Shown one piece after another: positions 33,413 through 44,396 of a DNA stretch of 64,000 bases; the first letter of the stretch is position 1; the number at the start of each line of letters is the position of its first letter. Source of the DNA: Prosopocoilus inquinatus (taxonomy: Eukaryota; Arthropoda; Insecta; Coleoptera; Lucanidae); the NCBI GenBank assembly GCA_036172665.1, contig CM069871.1:1612001-1676000 (forward strand). The letters run 5' to 3'. A program made the position numbers and the translations under genes. Below the pieces are notes generated by a model. It saw only the letters and a program-made list of their open reading frames with translations. It did not search any database and had not been told where the DNA came from.

Positions 33413-36400
33413 CTAAAAAAAAAGTGGTTAGTCACTGCGGAAATTTTAGAAAAAAAATTTTTTTTGAATACGAAATTCTAAGAGGCATGTGGGCGGTAGG
33501 CGTGGCTGTATTCCCATTTCGGGAGGGGCTTCAGTACACATCCGTCAACTTGCGCGAATCCAATTGGACCGCTGCAAACCGCCGCGGGCTGTTGGTAAGT
33601 GGTACCAATGAGCATTTCAGACTGATTCTATAAGTGCGCATGTCTCTAATTCGAGCCTGTACCAGTGGTTAGTGTTTTAAGTTTTACGATATTGGCTCCT
33701 CCTTACTTTACTACACGCCTACAGTTAGCTCCGCCCAAGTACTTCTTAAAATCATGCATTCTGTACCAACATAAAACAATTAAACAAGAAAAATCTTGCA
33801 GTTTTTTGAGCTAAGTCAAGGAACTCGTAAAGAGTAATGTGTTAATGAATTTTCGAGGCCATATTAATTTCTTTTAAAAATTATTTATTGAATAGAATTG
33901 AATTGCGTATCAATATCACGATATTTAACCTATGCGCGTTCACGCTAAAAAGTCATATCACAAAAAATATATATCTATCTAAAATGCCGCAGCGTCATCG
34001 GTGTTGAACGAAATTTGACATTTATAAAAAAGAAAAGAAAAGCGATGGAAAATTTTACGAGCACATGCGAGCCCTTACACCAAATTACATCGTATCACCA
34101 TCTGTCGAAAAATTAAAAAAAAAAATATGTAAATAAATGCATCATTCTTTCCAGCTTTTCGTACACAAGTTTTCCAAAAATATTAAAAATAAAACACTAT
34201 GACGTCGCCTGTAACCAAAGAAAGTTCGATATATACATACAATCTAATGCCCTCTGTCGGAAAATGATGGAACCAATAATCAAATACGCGAAAACGATCA
34301 AATTTTGGAAAATTTTGTGGTCTCGTGTGACTTTCCGTCGACAAATTCTTCAAAAATATCAGAGACGAGTACATGTGAGTCTTTACAACATATTGCATCG
34401 TAGCGCCATCTGTCGGAAAATTAAGGAAACAAATTAAATACAGAGCTTCTCGTTTTCTCCAGGCTTTCGTCAACAAATTTTTTAAAAATTACAAATTATT
34501 ATTTGATACATACGTAAAATTTAACGCCCTCTGCCGAGAAATAGTAGAACTAAAAATCCAATATGCGAAAACGATCAAATCATAGAAAACTTTGTGGTTT
34601 TGTGTAACCGCTTCTGTCGACAAATTCTTCAAAAGTATCAGAAACGAGTACGTATGAGTTTTTACAACAAATTGCATCGTAGCGCCATCTGTCAGAAAAT
34701 TGAAAAAAAATTAAATGCGAAATTTTTCGTTTTCTCCAGGCTTTCGTCCACAAATTTTCCAAAAATTCAAAACTATTAAAGAAAGACACTGTGACCAAAG
34801 AAAATTTGATACATACGTAAAATTTAGCGCCCTCTGCCGAGAAATAGTGGAACTAACAATCCAATATGCAAAAACGATCAAAAATGGAGAACTTTGTGGT
34901 TTTGTTTAATCTTGCGTCGACAAACTCTTCAAAAATATTAGAAACGAGCGCCTGTGAGCCTTTACAACAAATTAGAGCTCCTCAACAAATTCCATCGTAG
35001 CGCCATCTGTCGGCGAATAAAAAAATAAATTAAATACAAAACTTCTCATTTTCTGCAGGTTTTCGAAATTCCGAAAACTAAAAATTATTAAAAAACACTG
35101 TGACGTCGTCCGTAACCAAAGAAAATTTGATACGTACGTAAAATATAACGCCCTCTATCGAGAAATAGTAGAACCAACAATCCAATATGCGAAAACGATC
35201 AAATTATTGAGAACTTTTGTGGTTTCGCGTAACCTTTCGTCGACAAATTCTTCAAAAATATCAGAGACGAGTACATGTGAGTCTTTTTAATAAATTGCAT
35301 CGTAGCGCCATCTGTTGGAAAATTAAGAAAAAATTAAATGCAGAGTTTTTCGTTTTCTCCAGGTTTTCGTCTACAAATTTTCCAAAAATTCTAAATTATT
35401 AAAAAAAACACTGGGACGACGTCTGTAACCAAAGAAAATTTGACTCATACGTAAAATTTAATGCCCTCTACAGAGAAATAGTAGAACCAACAATTAAAAG
35501 TGCGAAAACGGTCAAATTTTGAGAACTTTTTGGTTCTGTGCAATCGCATTTTGTCGACAAATTCATCAAAAATCAGAAACACCGTGGCGTCCTCTGTGGG
35601 AAACAATTCTAAAAACCACCAAAGAGAAAAATGCTTTTGAAAATGACAAAAGTCACAAAAAATACGAAATGAATCAAATGGGAGAAATCAGCTTCCTCTC
35701 TCTCTCTCTCTTGCTCTAAATACAGTATTATACAAAATAGAAAAAGCTAAAAAAAAGTCGTTGGCGTAGAGCGCCCTCTTTCCGGAAATACCCGAACGAA
35801 TTTCATTTGTGCAAGAACATGGTCTCTCGCAGTCTTCGGCTATTTTCCTTCTTCGGTTGTTTTAATCGATTTTAAACTTTCCTTCCTGAATTGAATTATC
35901 AAATCTTACAGATATCCGCATAAAAAATGGAGCCATCTACTGAGAGCTAATCGCTTAACCTCAAAATTGACTCATAATGAGACCTATATTTGCAGGAAGA
36001 TTTGACTTAATTTGAGAAGATTTGAGAGGTAACCACTTAACCTCAAAATTGGCTCATAATCAGACCTACATTTGCGTGAATACTTAACTTGATTTGAGAA
36101 GATTTAAGAGGTAACCACTTAACCTCAAAATTGCTTCATAATCAGACCAACATTTGCGTGAAGACTTGACTTGGTTTGAGAAGATTTGAGAGATAACCAC
36201 TTAATCACAAAATTGGCTCATAATCAGACCTACATTTGCAAGAAAATTTGACTTCATTTGAGAATATTTGATAGCTAGCGACTTAACCTCAAAAATTGGC
36301 TCACAATCAGACCTACATTTGCGTGAATACTTGGCCTTTAAAATAACCTGTTCAAATATTGAAGACAGAAGGAATGAGAGAACCTCGGAATTTTTGTTTT

Positions 36401-39400
36401 GCGTTGGCGGCGTATGCCCGCCCCCACTAATTGTGCTACGCCCCGAAATATTCATTTGAACCAATTAAATTTTCTATTGCCTCCTCTGAAAATGATTTAA
36501 TCGAATACATTACCGTGACGATTTTAATTTTGCGTTCTCACATAATTAGTGTCGTAATGGGAGATGCTTAAAATATTTTGCATGTCTTAGCTGAGAGAAA
36601 TGGCGGAACGTGGAGACGCAAGTTCCATTCCCTTCGTGGCCATGCCACGCCTTTAATGGCCCGCCTCTTAACCAATTGAATTAAACCACGCAAAGAAAAG
36701 ACAGAACTACGTTTATAACGATGTAATGCGTCACACTTTTAGTGACCTAAGTACGTATACGTAATGCTGAAGACAGAAAAACTGAGAGAATCTCATTGTT
36801 CTTTTTTTTGATTGGTCGTTGTCATTTGCTTTAGTTTATGCCCGCCCCCTCTAACTCTGCCACGCCCTTAATATTTAGTTTAACCAATTATTAGATTGAT
36901 CATCACGCGCTTCAAAAGTGATTTGACCAATTGCATTAATCAGTGGATTTGAATTCTTGGCGGTTTCTCAAACTAGTGTTGTAACGCTAATCTAATGAGA
37001 GACGCTTAAAATATTTTATCTTCGTTATTTAAAGGAGGTGATAATAATGCACTAATGCACCCAGCTGGTTCTTGCGGAAACGAATGTTCATCAATCATAA
37101 TTTTTGTATCTACCGCGCCCTTAATAACCCATTAACTAATCAACCTAGCCAAAGGAGTTAAAATTTGTTGATTAATTAAATCGGACGTTAAACCATGCAG
37201 ACGTAAAGCGAAATGCATTTGACATCGTCCCTATAGTATCCCTTGCATATATTATTTTTTTTTTTTAATTCATATTTAAATGAAGAAAGGTCGCGCTAGA
37301 TTTTTTAATTAAATTCCTCACATTGTTCCGATGCCCTGACTTTGACAAATGAATTTTTTTCCTCGTAATTAAGAATTCGCCAACGAAAAGTCAGACGTCG
37401 CGCGCGAGCTGATCTAATTAATAAAGATGATGTAGTCGAGAAAGCGTTTCATTAATCCGACTGCAGACTTAATTATCCTGGCCGTAGGACTCTCCTTTGA
37501 ACCTTCCGCTCCTTTAAAATCGTGCCCAGGCTAAAAATAGCGAGCCGCTGAATTATTTCTGCTGTTGCATGCGCTGAAAATAAAGCGGTTGCGGCTTGGT
37601 GCGCTCCCAAGAACTCTTGATGTCGGACGACGGAAAATCGATGCGCAAATTGAATGAACAACAAATTAGTGTCCCTCATGGAAAAGGGACAGGACTCAAG
37701 TCAAGTTCAGACGCTTTCGGTAACAGGCACAATTTCAAATTCCTTCTTTCAACTGAATTCAGCACAGACAAAGAGATTTTATTGCAGCCGGTAATAATTA
37801 CCATCCGAATACTACGAGTTAGTTCAACCTGTCCGGCTACAAATTTATTACTCACCGGAACATAATTCTTAGTATCCCTTCAACGATGCTGTTTCCCTTC
37901 GTCGTGAGAGTCCTGGAAGCTTCGCAGAGAGCCCGATAAATACACGTCCGCCCATCGAAACCCATCCTGAAAAACGAGACCACGTAAGAAGTGACACCTG
38001 AAATGTGCTGTTTCTCTTTTACGATGTCATGATGGTCTCCATGTTGCGGTAGAGATCTCTGCGATGTCTTCGTTGCATTGCGTGTTTGTGGGGCAGGAAA
38101 TGTCGGAATTCCGATGCGTTCGTCGGGAGTTCGTACGAGATGCCCCAGTTTATGGCCTCGGTCCATATTTGCGTGTGGATTGGTGTTTGGACGGTCATGC
38201 AAACTGCCAGCTAAAAAAAAAAGAATTAGGTGCATCAGATCACAATTTGGCAGGGAAAAAATGATGGTGGAGTAGATTCGAGCGAGTAAGTAGGTAAAAA
38301 TTTGTCAAAAAAAAATTGAGGCAAAGATTTGGTTCTTTACAGTTTACTAATTTGAGAAATTTTGGGCTCCATGAGTCTCTTTGGACAGGTTCTTAGGGAG
38401 TGGTGGGGATGATGGGGTAAAATTCTCAGCACCCAGACATTTCTTCCCTAGGGTTCTAACAACATTGTTATCAAATCAATCAAATCAAATTTATTTCAAA
38501 ACATAACTATGACAACAGTCACCCTCCTCCTACAATTAGTGCCCTGGTAGTATTTCTCTTTGGGTCTGATCTCCAATTGGTTGGAAAGGCTTGGTATTTT
38601 TATAGTTGACTAATTTGAGAATTTTTTGGCCCAATGAATCTCCTCAGACAGGTGCTTAGAGAGTAAGGGATGATGGGATAAAATTCCCTGGACCTAGACA
38701 TTCCTTCCTAAGCGTTCTAATAACATCGTTATCACCCCTCTCCTACAGTTAGAGATCTGGTAATATTTTTCTCTGGGTCTGATCTTCAATGGGTTGAGAA
38801 CGTTTGGTCTTTTATAGTTTACTAATTTGAGAATTGTTGGGCCCCATGGGTCCCCTCAGAAAGGTGCTTAGAAAGTAAGGGATGATCGGGTAAAATTCCT
38901 CGGTCCAGACATTCCTTCCCAAGGGTTCTAATATCATCCTTATCACCTTCCATCTACAATTCATGATCCTGGTAATATTCTTCTGTGGTTTCGATCTCCA
39001 ATTTGTTGGAAAGGTTCAGTTTTTTATAGTTTACTAATTTGATAATTTTTGGGCCCCATGAGTCTCCTCAGAAAGATGCTTAGAAAGTAAGGGATGATGG
39101 GGTAAAATTGCCTGGACCTAGACATCCCTTCCCAAGCGTTCTAATATCATCCTTATCACCTTCCATCTACAATTCATGGTCCTGGTAATATTCTTCTCTG
39201 AGTCTGATCTCCAATTTGTTGAAAAGGTTTAGTTTTTTATAGTTTACTAACTTGAAAATCTTTGGGCCCTATGAATCTCTTCAGATAAGTGCTTAGAGAG
39301 TGATGGTGACGATAGGGTAAATTTTTCTGGACCCAGACATTCCTTCTTATGGGTTCTGACATCATCCTCATCACCCTCCTCCTACTATTTGAGCGCCTGG

Positions 39401-42400
39401 TATTTTTTTTCTTTGGATCTGGCGACGCCTCAACTCCTTTACCTTCAGACCTTCATGGGAATGGCCCTCGGGGGACTGAAAATGATTTTCTCATTCCATC
39501 TGCTATTTCCAACAAACTCATTTATAACTTTTTCCCTCATCAATTGGCGCCTGCTAGAAAAACTTGATAATGTTTCTGTTTACTGCATTACAGAAAATTC
39601 GGGCAAAAGAATGTTGGATATTTCGAAGACTAAACCTTGCTTCTGCTGTGTTGTTTTCTGTCAGTTAATCCTTCGTGATTCACTATAGAAAAGTGCTTTT
39701 GTTATTCAATTCATTGTGATTCTATTTAGTTCACTAAATTCTTTCTCATGTTTAATTTGTGTTACTTTTGTTTTGCATTGTTCCATACCGTTTGCATCAA
39801 ATATTCCTTGCCTTTTCTTCCCAATTTTTCATCTGTGTTTGGTCAACGTTCCTTCCAGAGATGGTTCAGTCCTCAAAGTTCGTTTTACTTTATTTATCAT
39901 TGCCAGGAGGGTCAAGGCAATTTTCTTCCAGCCCTTCTTATCTCTTGTTTTCTTCCTTAATTCGCTAAAATTTCACTGTTACAGATCTTCAAATCTTCTT
40001 TCCGTCGTTCTAGAAATGTTCGAGCCATTGAATTTCTATTTTCTTTATCGCTCGGTTATGTCTTTATTTTTTTTCCCTTTTGTCTTCTCGTAAAGTTTGG
40101 CAATACTTCATGAACCGTTTCAAGTCTTGCATCAACTTTTGTCCCTTGTCCTTCGGTTCTCTTTTTTTCTTCTATGTTTTGCATCATCCGATGGGTTTGG
40201 TGGTCCTCCCTAGTTAGTTGCTTCCTTCCTCTAGCTGATGATATTCACTCACATCAAATTTTCTTTCACTATTTCTTCCTGCATTATCTTATTTCCGCTG
40301 CTAGTAACTTTGTCAGTCTTCAGTTGATTGTTTTGGAAGTAGGCTCCAGTCATCGAATTCTTTGTTAACGTCGTTTTTCTCTGTTTCATATTTAGAGGGC
40401 CTATACACGTGTGTTTTTTCGTCTCTCTCGCTTCCTTCCTTTTCTCTTCCTTGAGCTCTCCTCTTCTTCTTCTTCTTCTTCTTCTGTGTTTTGCATCGTC
40501 CAATATCTTGTTCGGTCTAGAAGCTTAACATTTTTCTTTCCATTTCTCCTCCTTTTTCTTCCTTCAGCTTACTTCTCCTTCTTCTGCCCAATGTTTTTCC
40601 TTGTTCGCTCCCAGAAGCTTGCTATTAATTAACATTTTTCTTTTTCACATCTTCGGCATATATTTCTTAGCTTCAATTAAGCCCAAGACCAGTTTCTTGT
40701 AATTCCCCGGTGGCGTAACAAAAATTTATTTAAAGGATGATTTAGTGCCAGGGAAGAAAAATGTAAAGATTAGGATGTAAGGGTGGAACTGTGAGGGAAA
40801 CGACAATATCCAAATGAGTCAGAGAGAAGCCTGAAAAAGAAACGTCAAAAGTAAAAGTAAAGTTGAAAATAACACCACCACCGCCAGAATTTGTTGAGCA
40901 GAGGCAGATCAGAGAGCGCAGAGGATGGAAAGTTCAACAAAAATATGTTGGGAAGCCGCGAGAAATTGCAAAATAAGATAGAAAAAGAAATCCTATTCTT
41001 AAATAAAAAAAAAAAAAAAAACAGATAAGACAGTAACATCAAAGTCAGAATTTATCGAGCACTGCGTTTGGGAATGGAAAACTCAAGGAGAAATCGATAA
41101 GATTAAGAAAACATTGGACAGAGTAACTGAGAGGAACCAAATTTAAGAGGCCATAGGTCCTAGCCAGATAAAGGATGAAGAGAAAAAAATCTGAAGCGAA
41201 CAGATATCATCGGTTGGAGGAAGGAAGCAACGAACTAGGAAAGACCAGCAAAGAAGAAGAGTGAAACAAAGGAAAAAACCTGAAGGAAATATAATATGAT
41301 GCATAATATACACAGAATAGGAAGGAGAAGAGACAAACTTAGCGACCATAAGCAAGAAAAAGTTGGATGAAGACCCCCTAACGATTAACGATTACCAGAT
41401 CGACAAAAGCTGTGATACAAGCCACAAACTTAAAATTAGCTAACAGAAAAACGATGATATGGGCACTAGATAGATAAAGGGCGTAGAAAAAAATAAATAT
41501 TAAATTATCTTGGAGAACGTAACTAAAATATCACCAGTTGAAGGAAGGAAAGAAGGAAGGAAGGAAGCGACGAACTGGGAAAGACTGCCAAAGCCGTTGG
41601 ATGATGCGTAGCTTAGAAGAAGGAGAACAGACAAACTTAGGGACAAAGAAAAAACAAATTTGAGGAAAACTAGATGATGTATAACTTAGAAGAAGAAAAA
41701 GAAGAAGGAGAAGAGACAAGCTTAGAGAACAAGGGGAAAATGTTGGAGGAAGACCCAAAATGCTTACGAATTACCAGTTGGCCGAAAACTGTGGTACAAC
41801 CCATAGATCTTTCAAATGTAATAAAGAAGGCAATTGGTAGTGATTCAAAGCAGGAGGCGCGAGAAGCTCGGACAAAGATGATTATGACATGAGAAACTAA
41901 TTAGGAGACGGAAACGTGGAACCAAAATAACTGAGAGGAAGTGTAACTTTCGAAACCAAAACGAAATACCTAAACATTCAAAAGCATCCAAAGGAATTAC
42001 TGAACACGATCAAATCAGATTAACAAGATTAACAAGAAACTAACATTAATTACTAGAATTTATTGAGCAAAGGCAACATTGAATTAGAAAACGGAAGATT
42101 GAATGAAGGCGATGTGAGATGTTAGGATGAGGTTGCAACAACAGAAAGGGAAAGTCGCCAAAGTGACATGATGATGAGGTAAAGTTCTTGAAGACGTCCT
42201 GTAAAGGAAAAAGGAATACATGGATAAAAGGACGAAGCCAGAATTCATCGAGCAAAGACAACATTGAATTAGAAAATGGAAAATTGAAGGAAGGCGATCT
42301 GAAATGTCAGGATGAGGTTGCAACAACAGAAAGGGAAAGTCGCCAAAGTGACATGATGATGATAAGGTAACGTTCTTGAAGACGTCCTGTAAAGGAAAAA

Positions 42401-43663
42401 GGAATACATGGATAAAACGACGAAGCCAGAATTCATCGAGCAAAGACAACATTGAATTAGAAAATGGAAGATTGAAGGAAGGCGATGTGAAATGTTAGGA
42501 TGAGGTTGCAGCAACAGAAAGGGAAAGTCGCCATAGTGACACGATGATGAGGTAAAGTTATTGAAGACGTCCTGTAAAGGAAAAAGGAATACATGGATAA
42601 AAGGACGAAACCAGATTTATCGAGCAAAGACAACATTGAATGAGAAAATGGAAGATTGAATGAAGGCGATGTGAGATGTTAGGATGAGGTTGCAGCAACA
42701 GAAAGGGAAAGTCGCCATAGTGACATGAGCATGAGGTAAAGTTATTGAAGACGTCCTGTAAAGAAAAACAGAACACATGGATAAAACGACGAAGCCAGAA
42801 TTCATCGAGCAAAGACAACATTGAATTAGAAAATGGAAGATTGAAGGAAGGCGATGTGAGATGTTAGGATGAGGTTGCAACAACAGAAAGGGAAAGTCGC
42901 CATAGTGACATGATGATGAGGTTAAGTTATTGAAGACGTCCTGTAAAGGAAAAAATAATACATGGATAACAGAATGAAAATTGAAACAAGGCGACGTGAG
43001 ATGTTAGGTTGAGGTTTGCAACAGAAAGGGAAAGTCGCTGAGGCAAAGTTTTTGTAAAGGAAAAAGAATGAAAACGATCGCATATTTATGTAAACCAGAG
43101 AAATTCTTTTGTGTATCAGAATTCTTTAACCTGGGGTTATGAACAGGCTTGATAAAAGTATACAATTAATCATAAAGGCAAACTTACTCGATCGCACTCT
43201 ACTAATAACATGGACAAACACGAAGAAGCAAGCAAGTATGAAATGAAATCACATTCGTGACCGGGCACGAGCGCCCAGAAGGATCGTTGAAATTTATCAA
43301 AATTCTGACAAATTCCACTCAATTAATAGCAATTATCGTCTTACGTGACCTGAACTTGAGAGGACCTCAGTCTTCGGATGGAAACCGTGGCGTATACGTT
43401 TGTTTCCCTTTGGTTTTTCCTTTTGCGGCACCGGAGGGTTCCTTTCCCTTTGTATTACTTAATAAAAAGAAAAAAGAAAAAAGCAAATAACTTACGGACA
43501 AGCTGGCGCCCTCGGGGAAGACGAGGTATCTTTTACGACGCGAGAGCACGGCGGTGGTGGTGGTGGTGTCGTCCCTCTCGAAACGTCGCCGTGTGGAATT
43601 TACGTCCACAATAACAAAGGAAATCGCAAATAAAACGGCCAAGAAGACTGACCCCATCACCAA
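33208..43663 (-). CDS. DM4/DM12 family secreted protein, gene B (four exons, about 223 aa)
   Basis: Exons on the - strand: 43663-43496, 38210-38023, 37966-37856 and 33412-33208, joined in phases 0, 2, 2. The protein has a signal peptide (MGSVFLAVLFAISFVIVDV), a threonine run, SRRKRYLVFPEGASLS, then INWGISYELPTNAS with a glycosylation sequon, QRRHRRDLYRNMETIM, GFDGRTCIYRALCEAS, and a final exon with PCEPEEHRLYHRAYRRG and ECTDMFPGC. The tail (LVENIPDDDLNNDSE) is acidic and absent in A. All four introns boundaries use canonical GT-AG. Exons 2 and 3 have the same lengths as in gene A, so A and B are tandem duplicates. Function of the family is not known; secretion and convertase processing are inferred from the sequence. 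Confidence 0.87.
34160..35590. repeat. Degenerate tandem array, about 300-bp period
   Basis: The landmark gcgccatctgt recurs at 34403, 34682, 35000 and 35305. Units alternate cgtcgacaaattcttcaaaa and ccaaagaaaatttga segments. The copies differ by substitutions and indels, so the array is old. Confidence 0.8.
35930..36330. repeat. Tandem array, about 82-bp monomer, five copies
   Basis: ataatcagacctacatttgc-type units recur about every 82 bp from 35976 to 36302, each with cacttaacctcaaaattg and gatttgagaagatt. Confidence 0.82.
37856..37966 (-). CDS. Gene B exon 3
   Basis: 111 nt, phase 2 on both sides, acceptor gtttttcag and donor GTGAGT. Encodes MGFDGRTCIYRALCE then EGILRIMF. The intron between exons 2 and 3 is only 56 bp. 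Confidence 0.87.
38023..38210 (-). CDS. Gene B exon 2
   Basis: 188 nt. The acceptor is a long T-run followed by ag, the donor is GTAAAA. Encodes LAVCMTVQTPIHTQ to METIMT, with the second basic cluster RRHRR. Confidence 0.87.
38340..39370. repeat. Tandem array, about 212-bp monomer, five copies
   Basis: agtttactaatttga-type landmarks occur at 38341, 38604 (variant), 38816, 39028 and 39241. Units share gtgcttag-agtaagggatgat and a lightly conserved ccagacattcctt. The first unit is longer, with an insert near 38467 containing a caaatcaaatttattt tail. Confidence 0.82.
42040..43050. repeat. Tandem array, about 186-bp monomer, five to six copies
   Basis: gagcaaagacaacattgaat recurs at about 42065 (variant), 42251, 42438, 42622 and 42808. 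Units share gaagacgtcctgtaaagg and agaaagggaaagtcgcc. The repeated minus-strand 'MLSLLDEFW' frames come from this period. Confidence 0.87.
43496..43663 (-). CDS. Gene B exon 1
   Basis: Encodes 56 residues: signal peptide, RRRFERDDTTTTT and the first basic cluster SRRKR. Ends phase 0 at GTAAGT (43495-43490). An ATG two codons later aligns with gene A and may be the true start. Confidence 0.87.
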
Positions 43664-44206
43664 AAGGAGTAGCCAAAGTCGTTAACGTCGCACGTTGCCG
43701 TCGAATGGGAATGGGAAGTTTAACTTAAATTGTAATATTAATGCGCGCGTGTTAAGTAACGTGTAAATATGCGAACAACGGTTTTTTTACGGGGATAAAG
43801 TAATAGATATGTTAAAGGATGCCCCGGCTGTTACCATAAAAATACACATCCATGTATACATGCCTAACGAGCATTATTAATTTATTATTTATTAAAAAAA
43901 AAAAAAAAACTGGCAAAATCGACGGAAATCAATTAGTGTTAAAAGCTCAGGCGTTTGCGTTTACAGGCAATAAATTAATAAAGCGATTTTATCATCGCTG
44001 TTGATTCAAATCATTATGCTTAAAAAATATTTTAGAGCCTAATAAAGAGTGGCTCGTTAATGGTTGAGTAAGTGGCAAGGTAAATTACAGGATCCCGTTC
44101 TTTGTCAGCAACAGTTACATCGATTAGCGAGATGGATGGAATTTAAGAAAACAGATTATTGCGTCGTTCCATTGTTTTTAATAAACAACGTCCGCTCGTT
44201 TTTAAA
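43664..44206. promoter_or_regulatory. Head-to-head intergenic region between genes B and C
   Basis: Only about 540 bp separate the two divergent start codons, so both promoters, possibly shared, lie here. The center is AT-rich with a poly(A) run near 43896. No clear core promoter motif is recognised. Confidence 0.5.
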
Positions 44207-44396
44207 ATGGAACCGAACTTGATCACATGCGTTTTCCTTTTGGTTATAACATCGGTGCTTCAAGCTGCTTCCTCGAGTTCCCAGGGAAACACCCTCCTGG
44301 ACGAAGAGATTCGCGCAAGTCTCAACTCCACCAGCCGAACTTTATCCAGAAAGCGACGCTATCTCCTGTTTCCCGTGGGAAGTTCCTTGCAACTAG
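44207..44396 (+). CDS. Gene C exon 1
   Basis: Encodes 63 residues: signal peptide, an NST sequon and the first basic cluster. Donor GTCAGT at 44397, phase 1. Confidence 0.85.

Larger units (their letters stand above)
33413..37855. other. Gene B intron 3 (about 4.4 kb) filled with repeats
   Basis: Holds the ~300-bp array (34.1-35.6 kb), the ~82-bp array (35.93-36.33 kb) and a pair of diverged duplicates about 410 bp apart (36365-36495 and 36775-36905; both have atgcccgccccc and ccaatta). No additional exon is seen. Confidence 0.6.
38211..43495. other. Gene B intron 1 (about 5.3 kb) with two tandem arrays
   Basis: Contains arrays at 38.34-39.37 and 42.04-43.05 kb. Between them (39.4-42.0 kb) lie diverged low-complexity repeats, including (ctt)n near 40460 and (aagg)n near 41550, and inverted relatives (gttgcttccttcctc near 40217, gaggaaggaagcaac near 41217). 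The long frames at 39716-40093 and 42084-42452 are repeat artefacts. Confidence 0.6.

Noticed and set aside
35930..36330. CRISPR-like appearance of an 82-bp array
   Set aside because: Whole units repeat without unique spacers, and the DNA is eukaryotic.
39716..40093. 125-codon hydrophobic frame
   Set aside because: F/L/S-rich translation of T-rich repeat DNA inside gene B intron 1.
42046..42883. Family of similar minus-strand frames (MLSLLDEFW...)
   Set aside because: They repeat with the 186-bp array and shift frame between units; the similarity is due to the DNA repeat.
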